Source: Burkholderia vietnamiensis LMG 10929
GTDB lineage: Bacteria > Pseudomonadota > Gammaproteobacteria > Burkholderiales > Burkholderiaceae
Assembly: GCF_000959445.1 (NCBI RefSeq)
Contig: NZ_CP009631.1
Span: forward strand, 186,001-250,000
Length of the DNA: 64,000 nucleotides
Reading direction: 5' to 3'
Within the stretch, counting starts at the first letter, position 1. Every line of letters starts with the position of its first letter. Under the pieces are notes generated by a model. The model made no database searches. It was not told the DNA's origin and was given only the letters and a program-made list of their open reading frames with translations. Both the position numbers and the translations under genes were made by a program. Positions 22,936 through 32,798 of this stretch are shown here, in pieces.

Positions 22936-23943
22936 TCAGGCCGGTTCGCCCCACAGACGCAGCCGCGACACGCCGCCGTCCGGGAAGATGTTGAAGCGCA
23001 CGTGCGTGACGGGGCCGAGCGCCGCCAGCTGGTCGAAGGTGTGCACGCGGTCCATCTGGAGCTTCTGCTCGCCGAGCAGTTCGGCCCAGAACATCGCCTG
23101 CGTGACGAGCGAATCGTCGGTGCCGCCCGCGACGCGCGCCGCCTGCAGCGAGCAGCGGTCCGGGAAGTTGCCCTTGAAGAATGCAGTATCGACGTCGACG
23201 CGCCGGATGACGCCCGGCCGCGCGAGCGCGACGATCGCCCAGTCGTTGCCGGGCTCGCGGCGGCGCCGCGTTTCCCAGCCGTCGCCCATGTTCGCGCCGC
23301 GCCCCGGCATCAGCATCTGCGACGCCGCACCGAAGTGCTGGTTGTTCGCCGCCACCAGGTAGCCGCCGTTCTCGATCGCGGCCAGATCGACGAGTTCGCC
23401 GGCCGCCACGTCGTGCCAGTCGCGCTGCGGCTGACCGTACACGCGCAGCCGCGCGAGGCCGCCGTCCGGATACAGGTTCACGCGCAGATGCGTGACCGGC
23501 TGCGCGTCGCTCACGCTCACGTAGTGGTGCGCGTTGCCCTGCAGCGTCGTCGCGGGGACGATCGTGCGCCATGCGGCGTCGTCGGGCGGCGTGTCGCCGT
23601 CGACGCTGCACGCGTCGATCGACGCGGCCGGCGGAAAGTTGCCGGTGAAGTGGCTGGTGTCCAGATCGACGCCGTGGACCACGCCCGGCCGCGCGAGCCG
23701 GATCACGCAGAAATCGTGGCCGGTCGTGCGCTTGCGGCGCGTTTCCCAGCCGTCCATCCACTTGCCGTGGTCGTCGTACTTGCCCGGAATGAACACGGCC
23801 GGCTCGGGGTTCAGCATGCGCTCCTTCGGCGCGAAGAACTCGTCGCTGGCGAACAGCGCCTGCGCGCCGAGACGCGGATCGGCGAGGTTCATGTAGCGGC
23901 GCGTGAACGCCGGCGCATTCGGATCGAGGATGGGGGCTGCCAT
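22936..23943 (-). CDS. alc: Allantoicase
   Basis: Hydrolyses allantoate to urea and ureidoglycolate. The 335-residue protein has the two similar jelly-roll halves typical of allantoicase: the first with [20 protein letters not shown] and [10 protein letters not shown], the second with [20 protein letters not shown] and [10 protein letters not shown]. This internal duplication is a family feature. It lies between dctA (108 bp upstream) and allA (14 bp downstream) on the same strand, suggesting joint expression. Confidence 0.95.
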   Translation of the reverse strand: MAAPILDPNAPAFTRRYMNLADPRLGAQALFASDEFFAPKERMLNPEPAVFIPGKYDDHGKWMDGWETRRKRTTGHDFCVIRLARPGVVHGVDLDTSHFTGNFPPAASIDACSVDGDTPPDDAAWRTIVPATTLQGNAHHYVSVSDAQPVTHLRVNLYPDGGLARLRVYGQPQRDWHDVAAGELVDLAAIENGGYLVAANNQHFGAASQMLMPGRGANMGDGWETRRRREPGNDWAIVALARPGVIRRVDVDTAFFKGNFPDRCSLQAARVAGGTDDSLVTQAMFWAELLGEQKLQMDRVHTFDQLAALGPVTHVRFNIFPDGGVSRLRLWGEPA

Positions 23944-24051
23944 GTCGTCTCCACTATCTTGATTTTGGCGGCGGCCGGCGGATCGTCACGCCGGCCGCGG
24001 GAAAGGAATTCGCGCGCCGCGGCCGGGGAAGCCGCGACGCGCGCGTGGGGC

Positions 24052-25374
24052 TCAGAGCGCGTGCGCCTGATCGCCGGCCACCGGTGCGGCGGCGCCCTGC
24101 TCGGCCGCCGGCACGTAGCACAGCTCGCGGTTCAGCACGCGCTTGGCGCGCACGCGGTCGATGTCGTTCTCCCAGACCGCAACGACGACCGTCGCGACGC
24201 AGTTGCCGATCAGGTTGGTCACGGCGCGCGCGATGCCGACGAACCAGTCGACCGGCAGAATCAGCACGAGGCCGAGCACGGGAATCGCGGGAATCGCCGA
24301 CAGCGTCGCCGCGAGGATCACGATCGCCGAGCCCGGAATCCCGTGCGCGCCCTTCGACGTGACGAGCGACACGAGCAGCACGACGATCAGGTCGTGCGTC
24401 GACAGCGGCGTGTTGGTGGCCTGCGCGATGAACAGCACGGCGAGCGTCAGGTAGATCGAGAAGCCGTCGAGATTGAACGAATAGCCGGTCGGGATCACGA
24501 GGCCGACGGTCGAATCCTTGATGCCCATGTATTCGAGCTTGCTCATGACCTGCGGCAACACCGCGTCCGACGACGCCGTGCCGAGCACGATCGACAGCTC
24601 CTCGCGCAGGTAGCGGATCAGCTTGAACACCGAGAAGCCGGCGATGCGCATCACGATGCCCAGCACGACCGTGACGAACACGAAGCAGCTCAGGTAGAAC
24701 ACCGCGACGAGGTAGCCGAGCTGCTTGAGCGACGCGACGCCGTACTTGCCGGTCGTGAACGCGATCGCGCCGAGCACGCCGAGCGGCGCGAGCTTGATGA
24801 TGAAGCCGATGATGCGGAAGAACACGTGCGACAGCTCGTCGATCAGGCCGTTCACCCGCTGCGCCTTGTCGCCGAGCAGCGACAGCGCCGAGCCGAACAG
24901 CACCGCGAACACCAGGATCTGCAGGATGTCGCCCTTCGCGAAGGCGTCGATCGCGGTCTCCGGGATGATCTTCATCAGGTAGCCGGCCGTGTCCTTCAGG
25001 CTTTCGGCGTTCTTCGCGTACGTCGACAGCGACGCCGCGTCGAGCGAGCGCAGGTCGATGTTCATCCCGACGCCCGGGCGCGTGAGCCAGGCGAGCACGA
25101 GGCCGATGCCGAGCGCGAGCGTCGTCATCACCTCGAAGTAGACGACCGCCTTCAGGCCGACCCGGCCGACCTTCTTCAGGTCGCCCGCGTTGGCCATCCC
25201 GCTGACCACGACGCAGAACACGATCGGGCCGATGACCATCTTGATGAGCTTCAGGAAACCGTCGCCGAGCGGCCGCAGCGACTCGGCGAAATGCGGGAAG
25301 AACGCACCGAGCGCCACCCCGAGAATCAATGCGATGACTACCCGGCCAAACAGCGAATTGAGGAATTTCGACAC
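24052..25374 (-). CDS. dctA: C4-dicarboxylate transporter DctA
   Basis: Cation-coupled symporter of the DAACS family, 440 residues with eight membrane helices and two hairpins. The signatures VIGPIVFCVVVSGMANAG, the GTASSDAVLPQVMSKLE serine-rich hairpin and PTGYSFNLDGFSIYLTLA are present. The GTG at 25374 (VSKFLNSLF) is preferred since GGGAGAG lies 4-10 nt upstream; the longer frame begins with TTG and no ribosome site. Here it precedes allantoicase and allA rather than a dctBD pair, so its real substrate may be a ureide-pathway acid or an ordinary dicarboxylate. A palindrome 42-56 bp upstream suggests control by the divergent FadR-type gene. Confidence 0.9.
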   Translation of the reverse strand: MSKFLNSLFGRVVIALILGVALGAFFPHFAESLRPLGDGFLKLIKMVIGPIVFCVVVSGMANAGDLKKVGRVGLKAVVYFEVMTTLALGIGLVLAWLTRPGVGMNIDLRSLDAASLSTYAKNAESLKDTAGYLMKIIPETAIDAFAKGDILQILVFAVLFGSALSLLGDKAQRVNGLIDELSHVFFRIIGFIIKLAPLGVLGAIAFTTGKYGVASLKQLGYLVAVFYLSCFVFVTVVLGIVMRIAGFSVFKLIRYLREELSIVLGTASSDAVLPQVMSKLEYMGIKDSTVGLVIPTGYSFNLDGFSIYLTLAVLFIAQATNTPLSTHDLIVVLLVSLVTSKGAHGIPGSAIVILAATLSAIPAIPVLGLVLILPVDWFVGIARAVTNLIGNCVATVVVAVWENDIDRVRAKRVLNRELCYVPAAEQGAAAPVAGDQAHAL

Positions 25375-25415
25375 GGCGCTCTCCCGATCCAACGGTTGCA
25401 GTTTCGTCTGTTCAT

Positions 25416-25430
25416 ACTGGTATGACCAGT
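25416..25430. promoter_or_regulatory. PdhR/FadR-type operator between dctA and the GntR gene
   Basis: ACTGGTATGACCAGT is a perfect 15-bp palindrome. It differs by one base per arm from the E. coli PdhR box core ATTGGTATGACCAAT. It is the only such site seen and lies between dctA (minus) and the divergent FadR-type regulator. Confidence 0.8.
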
Positions 25431-25616
25431 GCTGTTATGGTGGATAGTAGGAAGCCGATATAGTCGCGTCAAGGATGGACAAAATAGGGATTTCCCGCGC
25501 TTCGAGCCCGGCACGACGGGGGCCGGAACGCGATGGGCCGTGGCTTACCCGTAGCGCCGTCGTGCGCGGCGCGCGTGCGGATTACAATGCCGGTCAGACC
25601 GGCCATTGCACAGATC

Positions 25617-26309
25617 ATGAAAAACGTTCCGCACACCGTGACCGACGCCGCCATCGCGACGATCCGCGACCGGATCGAGGCAGGCGTGTATCCGGTCGGC
25701 AGCCTGCTGCCGGCCCAGCGTCAGCTCTCCGAGGAGCTGGAGATCAGCCGCGCGTCGCTGCGCGAGGCGCTGTCCACGCTCGAGGCGCTCGGGATGCTGC
25801 GCATCCGCGCCGGCAAGGGCGTCTATGTGGAGAGCGCGCAGGCGAGCGCCGCGCATGCGTGGCAGTTCGCCGAGCAATCGTCGCCGCCCGACACGTACCA
25901 GATGCGCTATGCGCTCGAAGGCTTCGCCGCGCGGATGGCCGCGCACGTCGTCACCGACGACGACATCGCGTGGTTCGAGGACAACCTTGCCGAGCTGCAC
26001 GTCGCCTTGACCGAAAGCGAGCTCGACGAAGCGTCGCGCCTCGACTTCGACTTCCACATGCGGATCATTCATCTCGCCGGCAACGCGGCGATCGAGTCGG
26101 TGCTGCGCAGCAGCGCGGACATCATGAAGGAAAGCCAGCGCATGCCGTTCTACCGGCGCGAGCTGCTGCTGTCGACGTGGCAGGAGCACCGCGCGATCGT
26201 CGATGCGCTGAGCGCGCGCGACGCGGCCGCGGCGGGCGATGCGATCGAGACGCACATCACGAATGCTGCGCGCCGTGCCGGAATCTTCTTTCCGACGCCG
26301 GGCGGTTGA
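25617..26309 (+). CDS. FadR-subfamily GntR transcriptional regulator
   Basis: A 230-residue repressor of the FadR/PdhR/LldR/GlcC group. The N-terminal winged helix (about residues 8-70; LPAQRQLSEELEISRASLRE, then GKGVYVES) is followed by the all-helical FCD effector domain (about 85-215), with metal-type histidines in FDFHMRIIHLAGN and in the C-terminal IETHITNAARR. The ATG at 25617 is the best fit; an in-frame ATG at 25587 is possible. Divergent from dctA across 242 bp that contain a palindrome matching this family, so control of dctA-alc-allA is likely. The effector is probably a small hydroxy- or keto-acid such as glyoxylate; this is inference. Confidence 0.88.
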   Translation: MKNVPHTVTDAAIATIRDRIEAGVYPVGSLLPAQRQLSEELEISRASLREALSTLEALGMLRIRAGKGVYVESAQASAAHAWQFAEQSSPPDTYQMRYALEGFAARMAAHVVTDDDIAWFEDNLAELHVALTESELDEASRLDFDFHMRIIHLAGNAAIESVLRSSADIMKESQRMPFYRRELLLSTWQEHRAIVDALSARDAAAAGDAIETHITNAARRAGIFFPTPGG

Positions 26310-26401
26310 CGCACGGCGCGGGCGTCGCATGGCAGTCGCGCACCTGGCGCTCGCGGGCCGGGGAAACGGCTCGGCGCGCTGCTCATGTAGCGCCGGACAA
26401 T

Positions 26402-26432
26402 AAAAAACCCGGCCGAATAACCGGGCCGGGTT
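26402..26432. terminator. Terminator after gap
   Basis: AACCCGGCC and GGCCGGGTT pair around a short AT-rich loop, with an A-run on the left that is a T-run on the minus strand. It ends gap (minus) and could also stop the FadR-type gene (plus). Confidence 0.85.
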
Positions 26433-26478
26433 CGTGCATCGCGCCGGCCGCGTCGCCGCGGCCGCACGATTCGCAGAC

Positions 26479-27489
26479 TTACTTCGCGTTCGCGAATGCG
26501 ACTGCCGTATCGAGCATGCGATTCGAGAAACCCCACTCGTTGTCGTACCAGCTCGACACCTTGACGAGACGGCCCGACACCTTGGTCAGCGTTGCATCGA
26601 ACGTCGACGAAGCCGGGTTGTGGTTGAAGTCGATCGACACCAGCGGTGCGTCGTTGTAGCCGAGGATGCCCTTCAGCGCGCCTTCCGAAGCTTCCTTCAT
26701 GATCGCGTTGACTTCCTCGACCGTCGTGTCGCGCTTCGCGATGAACGACAGGTCGACGATCGACACGTTGATCGTCGGGACGCGGATCGCATAGCCGTCG
26801 AGCTTGCCGTTCAGTTCCGGCAGCACCAGGCCGACCGCCGAAGCAGCGCCCGTCTTGGTCGGGATCTGGCTGTGCGTGGCCGAACGCGCGCGGCGCAGGT
26901 CTTCGTGATAGACGTCCGTCAGCACCTGGTCGTTCGTGTAGGCGTGGATCGTCGTCATCAGGCCGGTTTCGAGGCCGATCTGGTCGTTCAGCGGCTTGAC
27001 GAGCGGCGCCAGGCAGTTCGTCGTGCACGATGCGTTCGAGATGACCGTGTGCTCGGCCTTCAGCACGTTGTGGTTCACGCCGTAGACGATCGTCGCGTCG
27101 ACGTCCTTGCCGCCCGGCGCCGAGATGATCACCTTCTTCGCGCCGCCCTTCAGGTGGGCGCTCGCCTTTTCCTTCGACGTGAAGAAGCCCGTGCATTCCA
27201 TCACGACGTCGACGCCCAGCTCGCCCCACGGCAGTTCTGCCGGGTTGCGGTTCGCGAGCACGCGGATCTTGTCGCCGTTCACGACCAGGTAGTCGCCGTC
27301 GACCGACACTTCGCCCGGGAACTTGCCGTGCGCGGTGTCGTACTGGGTCAGGTGCGCGTTCGTCTTCGCATCGCCCAGATCGTTGATCGCGACGATCTCG
27401 AGATCGTGCTTCTTGCCGTTTTCATAAAACGCGCGCAGCGTGTTGCGGCCGATACGGCCGTAGCCGTTGATTGCGACGCGGATCGTCAT
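26479..27489 (-). CDS. gap: Glyceraldehyde-3-phosphate dehydrogenase, type I
   Basis: NAD-dependent glycolytic enzyme of 336 residues. The Rossmann motif [10 protein letters not shown] (residues 8-17), the catalytic Cys155 in [13 protein letters not shown], and the C-terminal [13 protein letters not shown] are all intact. It starts 87 bp after tkt, giving a tkt-gap pair that feeds pentose-phosphate and Entner-Doudoroff triose into lower glycolysis. Confidence 0.97.
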   Translation of the reverse strand: MTIRVAINGYGRIGRNTLRAFYENGKKHDLEIVAINDLGDAKTNAHLTQYDTAHGKFPGEVSVDGDYLVVNGDKIRVLANRNPAELPWGELGVDVVMECTGFFTSKEKASAHLKGGAKKVIISAPGGKDVDATIVYGVNHNVLKAEHTVISNASCTTNCLAPLVKPLNDQIGLETGLMTTIHAYTNDQVLTDVYHEDLRRARSATHSQIPTKTGAASAVGLVLPELNGKLDGYAIRVPTINVSIVDLSFIAKRDTTVEEVNAIMKEASEGALKGILGYNDAPLVSIDFNHNPASSTFDATLTKVSGRLVKVSSWYDNEWGFSNRMLDTAVAFANAK

Positions 27490-27576
27490 GGTCTATCTCC
27501 TGATGGCTGAAAAAATTCGTTTCGTGCAGCTTCACGGTGCGACGCGCGCGGTTGGCCGCGCGCGCCGCGAATGCTC

Positions 27577-29604
27577 TTAGGCCAGCACGGCCTTCGCCGT
27601 CTCGATCACGTGCTCGACGGTGAAGCCGAAGTACTTGAACAGCACGCCGGCCGGCGCCGATTCGCCGAACGTGTCGATCCCGACGACGCCGCCTTCGAGG
27701 CCGACGTACTTGTGCCAGAAGCCGGTCACGCCCGCTTCGATCGCGACGCGGCGCACGCCGTGCGGCAGCACGCGCTCGCGGTACTCGGCGTCCTGGCGGT
27801 CGAACACGTTGGTCGACGGCATCGACACGACGCGCGCCGCGATGCCCTGCTGCGCGAGCGGCTCGACGGCCTTCATCGCGAGTTCGACTTCGGAGCCCGT
27901 CGCGATCAGGATGATCTTGCGCGCGACGATCTCGTCGTCCCAGTCCTTCAGCACGTAGCCGCCCTTCTCGATGTTCGCGATCTGCGCATCGGTACGCGGG
28001 TTGAACGCGAGGTTCTGGCGGCTGAAGATCAGGCTCGACGGACGGTCGGCGGCAACCGCGTGGGTCCATGCGACGGCCGTCTCGACCGTGTCGGCCGGAC
28101 GCCACACGTCGTGGTTCGGGATCAGGCGCAGGCTGGATACGTGTTCGATCGACTGGTGCGTCGGGCCGTCTTCGCCGAGGCCGATCGAGTCGTGCGTGAA
28201 CACGAAGATCGACGGCACCTTCATCAGCGACGCGACGCGCAGCGCGTTGCGGCTGTAGTCGGAGAACGTCAGGAACGTGCCGCCGAACGGCTTGTGGCCG
28301 CCGTGCAGCGCGAGGCCATTGATCGCGGCGCTCATGCCGAATTCGCGCACGCCGTAGTTGATGTGGTTGCCGAGCACGACGCCCGCGCCTTCCGGATTCG
28401 CGCGCACCGCCTTCGACGCCTTCCAGTTGGTCAGGTTCGAGCCGGTCAGGTCGGCCGAGCCGCCGAGCAGTTCCGGCAGCACCGCGGCGAGCCCTTCGAT
28501 CGCCTGCTGCGACGCCTTGCGGGTCGCGACCGTCTCGCCGCGCTGGTTCGCGCCGGCGACGATCGCCGCAGCCTTCTCGGCCCAGTCGGCCGGCAGCTTG
28601 TTGGCCATCCGGCGCTCGAATTCGGCTGCTTCGGCCGGGTACTTCGCGCGGTACTGCGCGAACGTGTCGCTCCAAGCCGCTTCGGCGCGCTGGCCGGCGT
28701 CCTTCGCGTCCCACGCCGCATAGACTTCCTGCGGAATCACGAACGGCTCCCAGGTCCAGCCGAGCGCTGCGCGCGTCTTCGCGATTTCTTCCGCGCCGAG
28801 CGCCGCGCCGTGCACGTCGTGGCCGCCCGCCTTGGTGGCCGCGCCCTTGCCGATCACCGTCTTGCAGCAGATCAGCGTCGGCTTGTCCGACAGCTTGGCC
28901 TTGGCGATCGCGGCGTCGACCGCGTCGACGTCGTGGCCGTTCACGTTCGGGATCACGTTCCAGCCGTACGCCTCGAAGCGCTTCGGCGTGTCGTCGTGGA
29001 ACCAGTTGACGACGTCGCCGTCGATCGAGATGCCGTTGTCGTCGTACAGCGCGATCAGCTTGTTCAGCTTCAGCGTGCCGGCCAGCGAGCAGGCTTCGTG
29101 CGAGATGCCTTCCATCAGGCAGCCGTCGCCGAGGAACACGTAGGTGTGGTGGTCGACGATCTTCGCGCCGTCACGGTTGAACTCGTCGGCCATCAGCGCT
29201 TCGCCGAGCGCCATCCCGACGGCGTTCGCGAGACCCTGGCCGAGCGGGCCGGTGGTCGTCTCGACGCCCGGCGTGATGCCGTATTCCGGATGGCCCGGCG
29301 TCTTGGAGTGCAGCTGGCGGAAGTTCTTCAGCTCTTCGATCGGCAGGTCGTAGCCGGTCAGGTGCAGCAGCGAGTACAGCAGCATCGAGCCATGGCCGTT
29401 CGACAGCACGAAACGGTCGCGGTCTGCCCAATGCGGGTTCGTCGGGTTGTGCTTGAGGTGACGCGACCACAGCGCCACGCCGATTTCGGCCATGCCCATC
29501 GGCATGCCGGGGTGGCCGGAGTTCGCTTGCTGGACGGCGTCCATCGCGAGCGCACGGATCGCGTTGGCCATCAAAGTGGTAGAGGCGGGAGACGAAGTCG
29601 TCAT
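27577..29604 (-). CDS. tkt: Transketolase
   Basis: Thiamine-diphosphate enzyme of the pentose-phosphate pathway, 675 residues. Typical elements are [15 protein letters not shown] (residues about 26-40), the ThDP-binding [13 protein letters not shown] (near 160), and the C-terminal VRVVSMPS-like region ([16 protein letters not shown]). The ATG at 29604 ([20 protein letters not shown]) is used, although the ribosome site is weak; an in-frame ATG at [11 protein letters not shown] is a possible alternative. Upstream, 260 bp separate it from the divergent speE. Confidence 0.95.
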   Translation of the reverse strand: MTTSSPASTTLMANAIRALAMDAVQQANSGHPGMPMGMAEIGVALWSRHLKHNPTNPHWADRDRFVLSNGHGSMLLYSLLHLTGYDLPIEELKNFRQLHSKTPGHPEYGITPGVETTTGPLGQGLANAVGMALGEALMADEFNRDGAKIVDHHTYVFLGDGCLMEGISHEACSLAGTLKLNKLIALYDDNGISIDGDVVNWFHDDTPKRFEAYGWNVIPNVNGHDVDAVDAAIAKAKLSDKPTLICCKTVIGKGAATKAGGHDVHGAALGAEEIAKTRAALGWTWEPFVIPQEVYAAWDAKDAGQRAEAAWSDTFAQYRAKYPAEAAEFERRMANKLPADWAEKAAAIVAGANQRGETVATRKASQQAIEGLAAVLPELLGGSADLTGSNLTNWKASKAVRANPEGAGVVLGNHINYGVREFGMSAAINGLALHGGHKPFGGTFLTFSDYSRNALRVASLMKVPSIFVFTHDSIGLGEDGPTHQSIEHVSSLRLIPNHDVWRPADTVETAVAWTHAVAADRPSSLIFSRQNLAFNPRTDAQIANIEKGGYVLKDWDDEIVARKIILIATGSEVELAMKAVEPLAQQGIAARVVSMPSTNVFDRQDAEYRERVLPHGVRRVAIEAGVTGFWHKYVGLEGGVVGIDTFGESAPAGVLFKYFGFTVEHVIETAKAVLA

Positions 29605-29863
29605 GTCGAGTCCGGAGAACGAGTCGAGGAAACGGGAGCACGGCGGCATCCGGAAGCTCGAGCGTCGAACGTTCCCGGCGCGCGATGCGGCGCCTGAAGG
29701 ACGCGAAGCGGACGGAGCCGACGGACGGGGCTGCAAAGCTCGGCATTTTAACAGATGGGCCGACATTTCCCCTGCCGGCGCTCCGTGTTCGGGCACGCAT
29801 TTCCGGCAAACCGCGCGCCTCCTATAATTCAAGCGTCGGAACTGCCCGCCCCGCGCGCCCCCC

Positions 29864-30721
29864 GTGAGCACGACCCTCCTTTTTCATCCCACGCCCGACG
29901 CCGCGTACGGCTTTCCCAACGCGCGACGGCTCGCGCACGTCGCCTCGCCGCACCAGCACATCGAAGTGTGGGACACCCCGCAGCTCGGCCGCCTGTTCAC
30001 GCTCGACGGCCGGCCGATGACGTCGGTCGGCGACGAATACGTGTACCACGAGTGCATGACGCACCCGGCCGCGCTCGCGCATCCGTGCCCGAAGAAGGCG
30101 CTCGTGCTCGGCGGCGGCGACGGCGGCGCCGCGCGCCAGTTGCTCAAGCACGCGTGCATCGAGCGGATCGTCGTCGCCGAACTCGACGACGAAGTGGTCG
30201 GGATGGCGCGCCGCTATCTCGACGACGTGCACCAGGGCGCGCTCGACGATCCGCGCGTCGAGGTCGTGATCGGCGACGCCGCGCAGTTCGTCGCGTCGAC
30301 CGTCGAGCATTTCGATCTCGTCGTGTTCGACCTCACGCCGCCCGACTCGCCGGCGGCCGGCCTCTATACGCGCGAGTTCTACGCGCGGCTCAAGCGGATC
30401 CTGACGCCGCGCGCCGCGCTGTCGATGCATCTGGGCTCGCCGCTGTTCCATGCGGCGCGCATCGCCGCGCTGCTCGACGATCTGCGCGCGAGCTTCGCGT
30501 TCGTCGACCCGCTGTCCGCGCACGTGCCGCTGTACGGCTCCCAATGGCTGATGGCGATCGCGAGCGACACGCTCGACGCGGCCGCGCTGTTCGCACACGA
30601 CGTCGACGAGCGGCTCGCCGCCCGCCGCGTGCACGGATTGCGCTACTACGATGCGCGACTTCATGCGGCCCTCTTTGCCCTGCCGCGCGCGCTGCGCGAT
30701 ACACTGGGCGGGCGCCGCTGA
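29864..30721 (+). CDS. speE: Spermidine synthase (polyamine aminopropyltransferase)
   Basis: Transfers an aminopropyl group from decarboxylated SAM to putrescine. The 285 residues hold the SAM fold [10 protein letters not shown] (near residue 80) and the N-terminal strand-loop typical of SpeE ([35 protein letters not shown]). The start is GTG at 29864; no better ATG is available. A TATAAT box (29823-29828) lies 35 bp before it. No speD is adjacent, so the aminopropyl donor must come from elsewhere. Confidence 0.9.
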   Translation: MSTTLLFHPTPDAAYGFPNARRLAHVASPHQHIEVWDTPQLGRLFTLDGRPMTSVGDEYVYHECMTHPAALAHPCPKKALVLGGGDGGAARQLLKHACIERIVVAELDDEVVGMARRYLDDVHQGALDDPRVEVVIGDAAQFVASTVEHFDLVVFDLTPPDSPAAGLYTREFYARLKRILTPRAALSMHLGSPLFHAARIAALLDDLRASFAFVDPLSAHVPLYGSQWLMAIASDTLDAAALFAHDVDERLAARRVHGLRYYDARLHAALFALPRALRDTLGGRR

Positions 30722-30854
30722 GCTTGGCGCAACGCGTCGTGATGCCGGTTGATCGCGCGCTCGTCGGCGCGCAGCGGGCGGGCGCGGTAAACGCCCGTCG
30801 CGGCGGCCGCATGCGGCCGAACGCCCGCGCGACGACCTTTCCACAGGAGATTTG

Positions 30855-31271
30855 ATGACCGATCCACGTCCGGCCAACGTGCCTTGGTTGACGCCTTATC
30901 TGGCCGTGCGCAACGCGCGCGCCGCCATCGACTTCTTCAAGGCCGCATTCGGTTTCGCGCTGCGCGACGTCCATGACGAGGACGGCGCGATCATGCACGT
31001 CGAGATGACCTATCACGATCAGCTGATCGTGATGTTCGCGCCCGAAGGCGCATTCGGCTCGACCGCGCTCACGCCGAAGCATGCGAACGCGACCGCGCCG
31101 CAGTCGTTCTATCTGTACGTCGACGACGTCGACGCGACCTGGCAGCGCGCGCTCGATGCGGGCGCGAAGTCGCTGAGCGCGCCGCAGGACCAGTTCTGGG
31201 GCGACCGCTTCGCGCAGATCGAGGATCTCGACGGCTACCGCTGGGCACTCGCGTGCCGGGTGCGCCCATGA
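30855..31271 (+). CDS. VOC (glyoxalase/bleomycin-resistance) family protein
   Basis: A 138-residue single-domain vicinal-oxygen-chelate protein related to PhnB-like members: WLTPYLAVRNARAAIDFFKA at the start, MHVEMTYHDQLIVMF and a C-terminal FWGDRFAQIEDLDGYRWALA. Two repeated beta-alpha-beta-beta-beta units are apparent. The substrate cannot be assigned. AGGAGA lies 5 nt before the ATG. Its TGA overlaps the ATG of rsmE, so the two are coupled. Confidence 0.85.
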   Translation: MTDPRPANVPWLTPYLAVRNARAAIDFFKAAFGFALRDVHDEDGAIMHVEMTYHDQLIVMFAPEGAFGSTALTPKHANATAPQSFYLYVDDVDATWQRALDAGAKSLSAPQDQFWGDRFAQIEDLDGYRWALACRVRP

Positions 31272-32056
31272 ACGGAGCCGCAATCGAGATGAACGAGGCG
31301 ACCACCACCGCGGCCGTGCCGCGCTTTTTCGTCGAAGCGACGCTGCGCGCCGGCGCGACGCTCGCGTTGCCGGCCGACGTCGCGCGTCACGCGCAGGTGC
31401 TGCGGCTGGAGCCCGGCGACGCGCTGGTGCTGTTCGACGGCAGCGGCGGACAGTACCGCGCGCAGCTCGTCGAGATCGACAAGCGCAACGCGCTTGCGCA
31501 GCTCGACGCGTTCGAGCCGGTCGAGGCCGAGCCGCCGTACCGTGTGACGCTCGCGCAAGGCATCGCCGGCGGCGACAAGATGGACTGGGTGATCGAGAAG
31601 GCCGTCGAGCTCGGCGTCGCGGCGGTCGTGCCGCTGACGACGGCGCGCGGCGTCGTGAAGCTGTCGGGCGAGCGCGCGGACAAGCGCGTCGCGCACTGGC
31701 GCGGCGTCGTGCGCGCATCGTGCGAGCAGTGCGGGCGCAACCGCGTGCCCGAGGTCGCCGCGGTGCGCGGGTTCGGCGCGTGGCTCGACGCGCTGCCCGC
31801 GGCGCCGGCCGACGGCGAGTTGCGGCTGCTGCTGTCGCCGCGCGCGAGCATTCCGTTCGCGTCGCTGCCGGATCAGCCGCCCGCGGCTACGGTCACCCTG
31901 CTGATCGGGCCGGAAGGCGGGTTGTCGCCGGACGAGGAAAACGCGGCGCGTGCGCACGGCTTCACCGCGCTGTCGCTCGGCCCGCGCGTGCTGCGCACCG
32001 AAACGGCCGGCGCGGCCGTACTCGCGGCGCTGGCCGCGCGCTGGGGCGGGTGGTGA
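31268..32056 (+). CDS. rsmE: 16S rRNA m3U1498 methyltransferase
   Basis: SPOUT-class methyltransferase acting on U1498 of 16S rRNA. N-terminal PUA-like domain (VPRFFVEATLRAGATLALPA), then the knot domain with KMDWVIEKAVELGV, RASCEQCGRNRVPEV and the SAM-binding LLIGPEGGLSPDEE and LGPRVLRTETA. The ATG at 31268 overlaps the VOC stop (ATGA) and gives 262 residues; the ATG at 31289 would give 255, closer to E. coli's 243, and is also possible. Confidence 0.94.
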   Translation: MNGAAIEMNEATTTAAVPRFFVEATLRAGATLALPADVARHAQVLRLEPGDALVLFDGSGGQYRAQLVEIDKRNALAQLDAFEPVEAEPPYRVTLAQGIAGGDKMDWVIEKAVELGVAAVVPLTTARGVVKLSGERADKRVAHWRGVVRASCEQCGRNRVPEVAAVRGFGAWLDALPAAPADGELRLLLSPRASIPFASLPDQPPAATVTLLIGPEGGLSPDEENAARAHGFTALSLGPRVLRTETAGAAVLAALAARWGGW

Positions 32057-32153
32057 TGCGGCGGGCCGCCGCGCGTGGCAAGCGGCGGCCCCGAACTCTC
32101 GGCGAGTCGCATATCGAGCACCGGCTGCGCCCGGCCCGCGCGAGCGCGGACGC

Positions 32154-32178
32154 AAAAAAGCCCGCTCGACGCGGGCTT
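32154..32178 (-). terminator. Terminator after the barstar gene
   Basis: On the minus strand, AAGCCCGC-GTCGA-GCGGGCTT is followed by a TTTTTTG tract, 40 bp past the barstar stop. The A-run on the plus strand leaves the rsmE side weaker. Confidence 0.88.
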
Positions 32179-32218
32179 CCTGCAGGATGGGCCGCGTAGG
32201 CGGCCGCCGCACCTGCGC

Positions 32219-32782
32219 TTACGCGAACGAATAGAACACGCGGAACGCGACCTTGCGCTCGGCCCAGAACTCCGCGGCCTCGCGGAACACGTCGAGCAGC
32301 GTCTCGCGCCCTTCCTTGTCGAACTTCTGCGCGATCGGCAGCCCTTCGAGGACGATCACGAAACCGGGCTGTGCGCCGGCCTTCGCGACGAGGTCGGTCA
32401 GGCAGTCGTACAGCGCGTCGTAGTTCTTGCCGAAATGCTTTGGAAACAGAAACGACGTCGCGATCGTCTCCATCACTTCCTGCTTCGACTGCGCGGCGCC
32501 GCAATACGCATACAGGAAATGCTGGCCGAGCCGACCGGCTTCGTCGGCGAGATCCTGCACGCGGAACGCGCGGATCGACTGCACGAGATTGGGTCGGACG
32601 GTCGTGAAAAGGCTCATAGGCTCCTCGTTCGATGAAAGCCCGGGCTCGGCCGCCTGTTGCTCAGGCGCGCCGCCGGCCTGTGCCGCCGCGTGTAGTTGCA
32701 TCACGCGCTGAAACAGATTGCCGTCGCCGGCCGCGAACAGTTCCGCCGCCGCCGTATCGTGCGCGTAGATGGAGTCGCTCAT
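32219..32782 (-). CDS. Barstar-family RNase inhibitor with N-terminal extension
   Basis: Cytoplasmic inhibitor of barnase-type RNases. The barstar fold occupies roughly residues 75-187 (FRVQDLADEAGRLGQHFLYA, PKHFGKNYDALYDCLTDL, FREAAEFWAERKVAFRVFYS). Barstar is about 90 residues; this product has 187 if it starts at 32782, with an N-terminal part (AGDGNLFQRVMQLHAAAQAG) of unknown role. A second in-frame ATG at 32617 (MSLFTTVRPN) has a strong GAGGAG 4 nt upstream and would give 132 residues, so two products are possible. It begins 16 bp after the stop of the secreted RNase gene on the same strand, an obvious enzyme-antidote pair. Confidence 0.85.
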   Translation of the reverse strand: MSDSIYAHDTAAAELFAAGDGNLFQRVMQLHAAAQAGGAPEQQAAEPGLSSNEEPMSLFTTVRPNLVQSIRAFRVQDLADEAGRLGQHFLYAYCGAAQSKQEVMETIATSFLFPKHFGKNYDALYDCLTDLVAKAGAQPGFVIVLEGLPIAQKFDKEGRETLLDVFREAAEFWAERKVAFRVFYSFA

Positions 32783-32798
32783 GCCGTTCATCCCGAAG

